The position numbers and the translations under genes are program-made. Shown piece by piece: positions 35,361 through 46,080 of a stretch of 64,000 bases of DNA. Within the stretch, counting starts at the first letter, position 1. Each line of letters begins with the position of its first letter. The DNA comes from Limnephilus marmoratus (lineage: Eukaryota; Arthropoda; Insecta; Trichoptera; Limnephilidae): assembly GCA_917880885.1 (NCBI GenBank), contig OU862913.1:44611460-44675459 (forward strand). Reading direction: 5' to 3'. Below the pieces are notes generated by a model, which saw nothing but the letters and a program-made list of their open reading frames with translations, made no database searches and was not told where the DNA came from.

Positions 35361-36460
35361 ATCTAAATCTATATGACTGACGCAATCCTACAATCAAACC
35401 TTTTTACATACAATCAATCATTTAATTTCCATTTTGTTTATGATTTAATATTAAGTAGCTGCGGTACCCGGCTTGGCTCAGGGAGTTGATATGAGATTGA
35501 ACTGACGTTCCGTAGAATAGTATTTGTTGTAGAATGCTCTCGAATACTCTCGGATGTTCTGGACTGTTCTTGAAATTTCTAGAGGGCGAAACTACCAGCC
35601 CTTATATCTTGAAAAGCACGCCCTTCATGTAAAAACAGGAACCTTCTTCGTGGATAGGGAATAGAAAGCTACCACACCATATAACTCCCTTGATTGTACC
35701 TGGACTCGTTTCTGAGTTTTAACGGGACACACACTTTCATAAACTTTCTTTTATAACATTATATTGATTATAAAAACAGATAACAAAATAAGAACAATGA
35801 AGAAAAAAAAACATAACCTAACATATTACTTTTTAATTTGTGTTTAAAATTCAGATATCTTGTCGAAAAAATTACACAATTTTTTTTCTTCTTGTAACAT
35901 TTTAAACTTGTGTTCTTTATTCAAGATTGAATTTCCGAGCTGTAAATCTAAAGTCCAGTAGTTTTACAAAAATTCACTTGTAACAAAGTCATCAGTTGAC
36001 CATTCAGCGCCATTTTGTTTTATTGACATTTGAAAGGTCCCCGTTAAACGTAGCTTCTAGGTGCATTTCAGCTTTCTATCAAATCGTAATAAGCTGACAA
36101 GCTTAACTATATGATATTTGTCCTCTTCTGCTGATCACTATTTGATAAAAAGCTAAAACGAACATAAAATCAGCGTTCAACGGGGAGAATTCACGTATAA
36201 AAAAAAAACAAAAAGGCGCTAATTGGCTATTTGATGACAATGTTATATTTGAATTTCTGAGAAACAACTGGACTTGAGACATTTTTTAACAAAGAATTTT
36301 TTATCAGTTTTTTTTACTGATTAAAATTATACTCTTTTTACATTCTTTACAATATTTGAAATTGCTTTTTTTAATGCATTCACAGACACACAGACACAAT
36401 GTACGTTGATGTCGTTTTATAGAAGATGGTATGACACTACACATATATATTATGTGTCTT
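35361..36460. other. Downstream flank of SPH, no gene
   Basis: This is AT-rich sequence with a repeat-like start (GCTGCGGTACCCGGCTTGGC at 35459). No coding, tRNA or hairpin terminator is seen. Confidence 0.45.
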
Positions 36461-36463
36461 TTA

Positions 36464-36726
36464 GCCCCCCAGGCCTCTAGCGTATTCTGTCAGATCGGAA
36501 TATTTTTGCTTTACAATAAATTTGCAGTCGGAAACTTTGGTTTCATAAAGGTGCTAATTTGAATTACTTTATGGTTAACTTTTGTATTTGAATATAAAGT
36601 GTGGTGTTTTTTCTTTCTAACACCATTTAGATCATATTTCTCACTATGATGGTGAAGGAGACAAACCAATATCTATGAGACTTATATGAGTTGTTCCCAA
36701 AAGAGAACAAATTGTCCTGAGGGGTT
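36464..36726. mobile_element. Degenerate MITE with CCCCTCAGG-like ends
   Basis: Imperfect ends AGCCCCCCAGGCCTC and CCTGAGGGGTTAG, with the interior similar to the MITE at 43330-43916 (CTTTCTAACACCATTTAGAT shared). The terminal TTAA is eroded. Confidence 0.5.
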
Positions 36727-36898
36727 AGTCAGGGACGCGATGCAAAACGACGAACTGGAAAGTAAAAAGTTAGTATTGCAGTTGTATGAAGTCTGTCTAT
36801 TTGTGTAACAACAGGAATACTTTCATAGTAGATAGTGTCACATCCAAGGATGATGACTTTTATTACTGATTTTCATTAACTTTACAAAACGGTTCCAT

Positions 36899-37681
36899 GA
36901 CAGTTGATCTGCCGACAGTTGGCCCCCGGCATACTTATATACAATGTGCAGTCGGTTTAGGGAAAATATGGTAAACCTAATTACACAAAATATAGCTAAG
37001 TGATCCTTGGGGATGTGCAGAGAGGATGTACCACCGAATTACAAAAGTATTAAACATATTTTCGTTCAAATGCATCAAGGAAAAATCTACTTGTCTATAC
37101 AAGGTGTCCGGAAACTCGTAGTACAAGCGGGAAACTGGAGAATCCACATCACATTTGGAGTCGATTTTGTGGTTTAACTTTTTTTGATTTGAGCTTTCGT
37201 TTTCGAGTAAATCGGGTCGGAAGTTGGAATTTTTTTGGTTAAATTTGAAAAAAAATTTCACTAGGGGGTTGATTTCAGCTGTGAAATGTCTTATAAAATG
37301 CAACGAAGGGTAAACTGGGCTCAAAAATTTTTTTAACCCTTTAGTTGCCGAAAAAATTAAAAAATAGAAAAAAAATAATATGAAAATCGAAATGCTTAAA
37401 TCGAAAAAAATAAGTTTTTTGGGTTCTCTACGTGATGTAGATTCACCAGTTTCCCGCTTGTACTACGAGTTTCCGGACACGTTGTATACTGTGTATACCA
37501 GCGCATGAGTTCAAAAAATTGACACTGTATATAAATTTGTTTGATATTCATACCAACTTATTATTAAGGGTATTTTTGAAGTCGATTTTACGTTTGACAT
37601 TATAAAAATAATGCACAAAAAATTATAAATTTATAGTAAATGTCATTTTGGGGGGCCAATTGTCAACGGATCAACTGTCAG
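36899..37681. mobile_element. TGACAGTTG MITE with a nested TA MITE
   Basis: This is an inverted copy of the element at 31643-32033, with ends TGACAGTTGATC and GATCAACTGTCA. It is split at 37100-37484 by a second MITE. The other copy is the unoccupied site. Confidence 0.75.
37100..37484. mobile_element. TA-flanked MITE (385 bp)
   Basis: Terminal inverted repeats run CAA(G/C)GTGTCCGGAAACTC and on through GTACAAGCGGGAAACTGG. TA lies on both sides. It is nested in the preceding element, and the empty site in the paralog at about 31820 confirms insertion. Confidence 0.85.
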
Positions 37682-38034
37682 ATCACCTCACAACACATAA
37701 TGTGTCCTGTCACAAGACAAATGTGATGGCGTCTGTCATATTACCAACCTCTGTTTTACGACAAGTGTCTGTGAATGTGTTAAACAAGTGAAACAACGTT
37801 TTAAACTAACGTTTAAATTAGTAATGACTTTTAAATAAATTTTTAAGCTGTTGTTTTACCTGTTTTATTTTAATGCAATTTTTTGTGAATAAAATTTTCT
37901 CATGCTTTTTGTACTTTCTTAAAGTTTTATATATGAAATGAATAAATCGTTTTTGATTTAACAAAGTGTGTTTTCTTTTGCTGTAAGTTCTTATATTTTG
38001 TAACTAAAAACAATTGAGCTCTTAACCACTAGAG

Positions 38035-38999
38035 CGTGGGTCGGCAACCTTTTGTTGTAAAAGGGCCAAATATTTTATGTGGGGATTAGTGCGGGCCGCA
38101 CTTGGGTCACACGTCATTACAATATACCTGATATTTGGTGACTTAGCAGGAGTGCTCAGGTTCATGCTGTTCATGGGATGAGTTATGTCCATCTGGGATG
38201 CTGTTCATGGGATGCGTCTGTCCATCTGCTGCGTGGCAGGATCAAGAGACTGGTTGAGGGAGGCCTTTTGACCATTCTAGCCAAACTCTCTCGGCTCATC
38301 GCCTTGTACTACAGTTGTAAGGATTGATTCATAAGTCCATCACTCCTGGACACCCTGACACTCAGATTCCTACCCACCCCTCATACCTTTTACCTTCCTA
38401 GAACTTCATATACTTCTCTTCCTTAAAAAAACCCTCCACACGGCATCCCCTATGATGAAATAGGTCTTGAGAGAAATTATTTTCCTCAGGGCCGCCTGTG
38501 TGGAGCTTTTGTAAAAAAAAACCTGCAATATTTAATTTTAAAAATAAAACGCTTATTATATATGTTTACGACATTTATTGTAGTTAAGAAAATCAATGAG
38601 ATTTTTGTGGTTGTATTTGACTTGCAAGTTATCTTATATTAGATTGCATTTTTGAAGTAGAGTCGCGTAAATGTGAATCTGATAACCGAGAACAGTGTTT
38701 GTTTTCTCCATAATTCAGAATTCAAAAAGTTTGCTCACAAATTTAGGTACTACCAAACATAGTAATTATTTGCTCAGCAAACCATTTTAACTCCTTGTAG
38801 TTTTCAGAAGACAAACCCCCATAGTAATCCACCAAGTTTTTCCTTTAAAAGTCATTTTAAGTGTGATATCACTTTGCAAACCTATCACGTTGATTTGCAA
38901 ATCTCTCCCCCTTCGCTCCGTTGTGTATAATATCGTCCATCACGTGCGTTGCGGCGAGAATCTTGCGGGCCGCACTGAGACGCAGGTTGCCGACCCATG
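38035..38999. mobile_element. Nonautonomous hAT-like element (965 bp)
   Basis: The ends C(G/A)TGGGTCGGCAACC are inverted. An exact 8-bp duplication CACTAGAG lies at 38027-38034 and 39000-39007. Inner sequence has GGGCCAAAT and GCGGGCCGCAC, as in Charlie-type hATs. A retroposon tail of the hairpin family (38130-38515) is inserted inside. No transposase. Confidence 0.85.
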
Positions 39000-39295
39000 C
39001 ACTAGAGCGTTGCGCTATATAATGGATTGAGCGCTCGTAGATTTTGCGTCTTCTGATTTTGTGATTTCCTAAGTTTACTAATTGTGTTCATTCAAGAGAT
39101 TTTCTGATCTTCTCTCAACTTTGTAACAAAAAAAAAATATATATATAATTGTATTTTAAATAAAAATATTTGTTATTGAAAGGCAATGATCCTGTGGCAA
39201 ATATTTTATAAGTAAATACTTTCAGCTTCACAATTCCTTCAATTAGTATATCCCGTGATTTATCACGGGTCTGCACCAGTAGTTATATATGATGT

Positions 39296-39675
39296 GAAAA
39301 CCGCACAAGAGTCCCAACTGCTCCCGACCATCTGTAACCAGTGAGACGACGATATCCCCAATTGGGGTATGTTGTGAGGTTGAAGGTATTGGGGAGGGAA
39401 AAGAGATGGGGTAGAGGAGGGTGGGAGTCTATTCACAAAACAAGGCTATTTCAAGCAACATTTCTATTCTGAATGGTGGTCTTACACCGGGGCGATACTG
39501 AAGAGTATCTTCCACTCTGGAATGAGCCGCAAATATACTATATGTTATTTTAAATGATTCAATTGTGAAATAACACAAATTAAACATTTAAAACTTAGTT
39601 GCGCACGCCGGGATTTGAACCAGTACACTTCGTATTGCAAGTCAAGAGCCTTACCCCTCAACCACAGAGGCCATC
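39296..39675 (-). mobile_element. Full-length SINE, minus strand
   Basis: The tRNA-like head lies at about 39600-39675 (minus: GTGGTTGAGGGGTAAGGC and GGTTCAAATCCC). The body runs down to CAAGAGTCCCAACTGCTCCC. Same family as 13613-14007. Confidence 0.75.
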
Positions 39676-39931
39676 TAAATAAGTTTGAAATAGATGTATA
39701 AGCAGCTCCCCCTCCCCTCCCTCCTTATAATTATTTTTAAGTACAAAATGGTATTACTCACTTGAAAGTAGACATGCCGCTTTATTAATTTTTGGGGTTG
39801 GATGCTTTCTGTAAAACTATATCCAATTATACCATCCAATACAGATAATGATATTAATTAATATATATTTTTTTTAAATACCTTGTTCAAAGTTAGTTGT
39901 TCAATTTTTCTTTTTACATAACTCCACAGGA

Positions 39932-40300
39932 GATGGCCTCCGTGGTCGAGGAGTAAGACCCCCGACTCCCAATCTAAAGGTTGCGGATTCGAACCTGGCA
40001 TGTGCAAATAAATTTTATAGTATATTTGTGTCATAATCCAGAGTGGAAGATATTCTCAGTATCGCCCTGGTGTAAGACCACCATTCAGAATTGAAATGTT
40101 GCTGGAAATGGCTTTAGCCATGTTCAATGACCAGATCTGAATAGCCAGGTACATCCCTAACATCCTCTTCCCCATCTCCTTCCTCTCCCCACTACATTCA
40201 GCCTCACAACATACCCCAATTGGGGATGCTGGATAGTCTCACTGCCTCCAGAAGGGAGCAGTTGGGACTCTTGTGCGGTATTTATATGTATGAAGAAAAA
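39932..40300 (+). mobile_element. Full-length SINE, plus strand
   Basis: The head has GTGGTCGAGGAGTAAGACC and GGATTCGAACC, then the linker and a body ending GGGAGCAGTTGGGACTC. It lies head-to-head with the minus-strand copy about 260 bp away. Confidence 0.78.
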
Positions 40301-40319
40301 CAGGATACTCTAAAATAAT

Positions 40320-40640
40320 ATCCCTCAGAGCATGTCATCTTTGGAGGTGCTGTATGGAGGGTGTTTTTAAGGAAAGGAAGAAGAAGTTCTCGAAAGGAAA
40401 AAGGTATGACAGATGGGTAGGAATCTGGGGGTCAGTGTGTCCAGGAGTGACGGAAGTGTGAATCCATCCCTCCCACTGCGGTGCAAGGCGATGAGTCGAG
40501 AGGTTAAAGTGTCTCCCTTAACCAGTCTCTTCCGATCCGCCCGCCACGCACAGCAAGTGCCCCAAGTTCACCCCTTGAACCCGGACACCCCTGCTAAGTC
40601 ACCAAACATAGTGAACCACGTAAACCGCTTGAGGGTTTAT
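40320..40640 (-). repeat. Retroposon tail family copy
   Basis: It matches 1940-2340 and 20640-20890. The short open frame here, starting at a non-ATG codon, is repeat-derived. Confidence 0.55.
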
Positions 40641-40915
40641 AATCTGCTTTTACAAATTAAATAAACAATAGAATGTTGAAATTAAAAACAGGTTTTATGT
40701 CACAAATAATGTTTATTTAGTTACAAAAAACTATATATTACACAAAATATTACACGTAACAAAAAAATAGTTTTTTCTTAATTTACACATTTTCTTTAAA
40801 AAAATCATTAATTAAAAAAACAATAAAATGCAGTTACAGAATATAAACTTCAAAATCAATTAGGTTTACTAATCGTCCAGTTGATTAGTCAGATATCTCT
40901 GAAAAATCCAAATGT

Positions 40916-41545
40916 GAGTTGTTGTGTTAGTGCACCCTCTATCTGGTACAATACTCAGATTACTCTGAAACACCTCCAACATCTATTAGACATGCACTCA
41001 AACTTGAGTTGTTGTGTTAGTGCACCCTCTATCTGGTACAATACTCAGATTACTCTGAAACACCTCCAACATCTATTAGACATGCACTCAAACTTGAGTT
41101 GTTGTGTTAGTGCACCCTCTATCTGGTACAATACTCAGATTACTCTGAAACACCTCCAACATCTATTAGACATGCACTCAAACTTGAGTTGTTGTGTTAG
41201 TGCACCCTCTATCTGGTACAATACTCAGATTACTCTGAAACACCTCCAACATCTATTAGACATGCACTCAAACTTGAGTTGTTGTGTTAGTGCACCCTCT
41301 ATCTGGTACAATACTCAGATTACTCTGAAACACCTCCAACATCTATTAGACATGCACTCAAACTTGAGTTGTTGTGTTAGTGCACCCTCTATCTGGTACA
41401 ATACTCAGATTACTCTGAAACACCTCCAACATCTATTAGACATGCACTCAAACTTGAGTTGTTGTGTTAGTGCACCCTCTATCTGGTACAATACTCAGAT
41501 TACTCTGAAACACCTCCAACATCTATTAGACATGCACTCAAACTT
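40916..41545. repeat. Perfect 90-bp tandem array, seven copies
   Basis: The unit runs from GAGTTGTTGTGTTAGTGCAC to CATGCACTCAAACTT. The seven copies look identical. As 90 is divisible by three, a 222-codon frame runs through it as identical 30-residue units. The frame has no ATG before the array, so I do not call a gene. A degenerate partial relative (AATACTCAAATTACTCTGAA) lies at about 32041. Confidence 0.95.
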
Positions 41546-41879
41546 GTAGTGAATTAAACTAAATGTTGATCTTTTCTGAGTCACTAGTAGAATATTTTAA
41601 AATGTCATACTAATGTACCAGACCGTTATGCCCCCCAGTGTTATTACATAGCATATTTAATATGTAAAACACAGATACATGTAAATATTATTTGATTTGA
41701 ACATTCCAATATTGGTTTCCTCATTATCTCAAAACTTAGTGTTTGGAGGTTTCTTTATTTATTTATTAAAGATATTCTCCACTCAAGTGAGAACAATCCA
41801 GTTATAAAAACTCACTTAATTATACAAATAAGACAAATAAGTTAAATATTACATAAAATCATTCAGTCAAATTATACAT

Positions 41880-42990
41880 TGGTAAACTTTGAAATTGTTT
41901 AATTAAAAATTAAATTTAAAAAAAAAAATAATTAGAAATAGAAAATTATAAAAATACAAAGTTCACTCAAATGTTAAATAATAACAAAAAGAGACATAAT
42001 TAGAGATACAAATGATACATAATAAATTAGCACAACATATTTTTCAGCAATTGCAGAACATTTTAAGATTATCAACAAAAATATCTACTTCAGCACACTC
42101 TATCTTATCATAGAGTCGACACATTTAGGTCAAAGTGCTAAAAGAGGCAATATTATTTTTAAATATGTTCAGGTGAAACATATTATGGCGTCTTAAACAA
42201 TGGGAATTGGGAACATTTATATCAATATTGCTAAGACACAATGTAGTATCAAGATGGCCGTGAATTATTTTATGTAAATATATTAGATCAGTCAATTGCC
42301 TTCTGATTTTAAGTGCATTAATTTTGAAGTATTCAAGTCACATGTCGTATGATCTAAGATGTTTAAATCCACATTTAAAAGATAACAGTCTTAGCATTTT
42401 TTTAACTGATTCTACAATGTTTTCATATTTACAGTAATGTGGATTCCAAATAGTGCTTCCATACTCAAGTTTACTTCTAATTAAGGCATTGTGAAGGGTT
42501 AGAACTGATCTTTGAAAGGTTTACATATTCTGTGAATAAATCCCATCATTTTAAGTGACTTGCACTTAATATTGTTAATGTGCTCATCAAATATGAATTT
42601 AGAATCAAGAGTGATTCCTAGATCTCTTATGGAAGACATTTTTTTTAAGAATAGTATTATTAATAACATAGGAAAAATCCTTTATAATTCCATTTCGAGT
42701 GATGTTTAAAATGTAACATTTTTCAACATATAAGTGCAAACCATTGACAGTACATCAGTTATTGAGTGTGTCGAGGACATTTTGAAGATGTTGATGATCG
42801 AAAACAGACTTATTTAAAGAAAAATTTTAAGATCATCAGTGAAAAAAGCATAATCACAGTTTAATTTTGAACAAAGGTAGTTTATGAAAATGAGAAAAAG
42901 AAGAGGGCCAAGATTTGACCCCTGTGGTACCCCAGAAGTTACATCTATAGGGGATGATTTGTATCCATGTCTGACTAATCAATTGGATGA
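41880..42990 (-). pseudogene. Degenerate jockey-like LINE reverse transcriptase
   Basis: On the minus strand, with several stops and frame breaks, TSGVPQGSNLGPLLFLIFIN is followed by NCDYAFFTDDLKIF. Further downstream come IRDLGITLDSKFIFDEHIN, SKLEYGSTIWNPHYCKYE and a C-terminal tail. These are the RT B and C boxes (FADD here FTDD) and thumb region in correct order. The ORF is too broken to be active. Confidence 0.8.
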
Positions 42991-43329
42991 TCAACTTATC
43001 AAAAATATTCATTACAAGAAACATTCATATATTGTTATCGGTTTTTTTTTTCAACAAAGTTGAGTTTTAAAAAAAAAAACTTAAAAACAATATAATACAC
43101 ATAGTACAGTACAATATTAGTTAAATGAGCAAAAAAAAATGCTCCTGACATAATTAAGTGGAGTTCTACAAATTACTTTTATGGTAATTTTTATGAAAAA
43201 AGAAAATTTGAAACTTAAAAGGTTATAAATTTAATGGTTAAAACATTAAATTAACCCAAACATACAAATTTTACAAAATGTAAACAATTTTTTTCTAATA
43301 CCAATGACAAAAGTAATAGATAATGTTAA

Positions 43330-43916
43330 CCCCTCAGACCTCGGGCATATTCTGTCAGAAGTCAGAAAATTTCTACTTTGCAATAAAATCCAAATAAGTG
43401 AAATATTTCTGAATTTATCCGAAAACTAAAAACAGTTTTTGAAAGCTGATGAAATACACTTTAAAAAGTTATTATTAGAAGTAAACATATAATTTTTAAA
43501 TGTAAAAAATTTTCAATACACACATAAAAAAGTTAATATTGGCTAACCCCACGTTTTTTATGAATAAAATTACTGATAATAAAAAAAATAAAAGCACAGA
43601 TATTTTTTATTAGATATTATTTTGTATTATAAACATTATTGTCACCTCATTTTATATTAGTTCATATAAAAAATAATTAATACAAAATGCACAAAGATTC
43701 AATGCTCAAATTGCAATCGAAAATTTTGGATTCATAATGGTCCACATTTTAACTTTTTCTGCGGTTAATTTCTAGATTTTAATAGAAAGCGTGATGTTTT
43801 CTCTTTCTGACACCGTTTAGATCATATTTCTCACCATGAGAGTAAGGGTGACACAATGATATCTATGAGAGCTATATGATCTGTTCCCAAAAGTAAACAA
43901 ATTAGCCTGAGAGAGG
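43330..43916. mobile_element. piggyBac-like MITE with TTAA flanks (587 bp)
   Basis: TTAA lies at 43326-43329 and 43917-43920. The inverted ends are CCCCTCAGACC and AGCCTGAGAGAGG. Related partial copies lie at 14010-14240, 34030-34300, 34910-35112 and 36464-36726. No coding. TTAA target and C-rich ends fit piggyBac-type mobilisation. Confidence 0.65.
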
Positions 43917-44029
43917 TTAAATCTTGGATAGAAGCTTTTTATATGGCAAGGAAATGTATTGCACTTGTTGCAACATGGTTAAACATTATAATGGACTCTA
44001 CCTTTCTCACAACTAAACTTTTATAAGAG

Positions 44030-44245
44030 AAAACTTCTTTAGCACCGTTGTGATTTGAAACCCGATGAAACAAAAAATAGCGCAACACTAAAAAGAGACA
44101 AACACATACATCTATAGGATTTAGCCTGCGAGAGAATGTGATAGTAAAATCGGTTTCCTCTTTGTGCGGTGCTTCGTAACCTCCCCACGCTTGTTTACTT
44201 TAGTTTTTTGAAGATTTCACTTCTACCGTGTGTGAACTTTACACT
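44030..44245. repeat. Interspersed repeat (same family as 16556-16935)
   Basis: It begins CTTTAGCACCGTTGTGATTT and ends near TTCTACCGTGTGTGAA. It is uninterrupted here. Confidence 0.55.
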
Positions 44246-44598
44246 TGTATTTTGTCATTTAACTTGTGTTACGTCTCTTAACTTCCACTAGTAGACAAAC
44301 TGAGATGTGTCGGGTATCTTCCAATAAGTTGAAAGTTTGATTGATTACTATTTTCTTCATTTGGTTATGGAGAATATTAACAAACAATATAAGACTGGAC
44401 AGACGTCCTTATTAGACTAGACACTAAATAGTTCTGTCGCTCCGGTGGGCAGACACAAACGACAATAGATGGTACTCTTCTGATTATGAACTCAGTTCTG
44501 CCATCTGTTGGGAAATGGCAGAACTTCGCATTGAAAACTAAACTATGGACATCTATTGAAAGAAGGTGAAACTATACGGATAATCAATACACTACAAC

Positions 44599-44751
44599 TT
44601 TTCGTTATTAGTTTTTGGGGTGTTATGCCATGTTGCGCTATCATCAGGGAGAATCCGGTAGATGTGTCACATCTGCAACGATGTCCGAAACGTTGGCTAA
44701 AGAAGGAGGTAGCGCAACAAAGCATTACACCCCAAAAACAAATAACGAAAA
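44599..44751. mobile_element. Short MITE with 26-30-bp inverted ends
   Basis: The ends TTTTCGTTATTAGTTTTTGG and CCAAAAACAAATAACGAAAA extend inwards through GGGTGTTATGC and its complement. It is 153 bp long with no coding. Confidence 0.65.
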
Positions 44752-44809
44752 TGCTTTTGGCCGTGAAAATCTTAAAACTTATCACACTACAACTTGTTTT
44801 TAAATAATA

Positions 44810-45445
44810 CTAGCTGACCTGGGGAACTTTGTACCGCCTCAGAATCAATAACTGCTGTGTTAACTTATTAGCTGAATTAAATTCAGTTTTTTTATTATAT
44901 TGAAAATTACACAATGAAGCAATTATCGATGAGCAACTGTCCGTGTTTTGTTTACGTCAGTTTCAAGTTACGGGAATCGCGATTCATTTTCTTTGTACGT
45001 GTGAGAGAGATTTATTATAATTATTGTATTTTTCCTTTGGAGGGATGCAGACATACGCTCACCGTTTGCCTTTTTTTTCGACTGTTAGACAATTAGTGTG
45101 TACGAAAGAGAGGCAGCATTATATGTTTAAGAACAAAAGCAAAACAATCAGCGCATTGACATTTGACGTTTTTGAATTTTTGGAATTCACTCACTATTTA
45201 ATATTACATTTATCACAATATTGCTGCAGCTCTTTTAAAAGATGAAAATTCGTTCCATACAAAATGTATGAGAAAATTAATTTTCTTCATAACTTTCTTT
45301 TTCGTGAATTTTTGCGATGTTTCAATAGTTATTCTGTTATTCGGGGCGGAGACAAATCCAACAAATCAAAGATCATAAAAATCGGTCCAGCCGTTCTCGA
45401 GTTATAAATGGTGTAACTAACCCAACTTTGTTTTATATATTAAGA
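44810..45445 (-). mobile_element. Nonautonomous Helitron, minus strand (636 bp)
   Basis: On the minus strand it starts TCTTAATATATAAAAC after an A and ends GTCAGCTAG before a T. Internal sequence matches the Helitron at 1460-2544. No Rep/helicase. Confidence 0.7.
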
Positions 45446-46080
45446 TTAAAAAACGAATCTCCTAACAACCTAAAAAGGTGATTGTATAATTTTAATTGCA
45501 ATGAACTCGTTAAAGTTGGTATACAGTGGTGGTCCGTGATTTTTTAGGAGCTAGAGTTTTAAGATTGAAAAATACATTGACATTGACATTGTAGAAGTTG
45601 TTCTAGCGGAAAACATTTTTTAAAAATTGGAATATTGAAAAAACAAAAGCATATATTATACAGGCTGTAAAAGCAGATACACGAAGAATTGTAACCAGTG
45701 ATTCCTGAGCATGTTTGGAATGAAAAATGTAGTTTTCAATTGAAAACATTAAAAATATATAATAAATGTTGCAACAGCACAGTAACACAGAAAACAGCGG
45801 GTGTACCACGTGATCTCGACGCGACGTATGGGAGTGATATCAGTGGCGACGTGTGATTAAAATTTTTTTTTGCTTTTAATAGTAAAAAGATATTGTCTGA
45901 CAGCAAAATAACATCTATTTTTAATATTTCAAATATGAATACATAAATAAAGTACTTACTAAGTGTACCAACTTAACATTGTTTTGTAAAGAAAACTTGT
46001 GGAATGGTATAATATAATAATATGAATAAAGGGAGGTGTAGAATTAGAAAACTGATGAAAGATCAGCTCAGTAGGGAGGT
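45446..46080. other. 3' flank of the NACHT gene, no gene
   Basis: This is AT-rich sequence. On the minus strand the only poly(A)-like hexamer close to the stop is ATTAAA near 45920; no AATAAA is obvious. A TATACAGGCTGT motif at 45657 resembles MITE ends, but no partner was found. Confidence 0.4.

Noticed and set aside
40881..41549. A 222-residue repeat protein
   Set aside because: It has no ATG before the array. The frame follows from a 90-bp repeat without stops, and the units derive from an interspersed repeat.
44556..44807. Short host gene on the plus strand
   Set aside because: The frame lies across a MITE with 26-30-bp inverted ends; both strands are open because of the symmetry.
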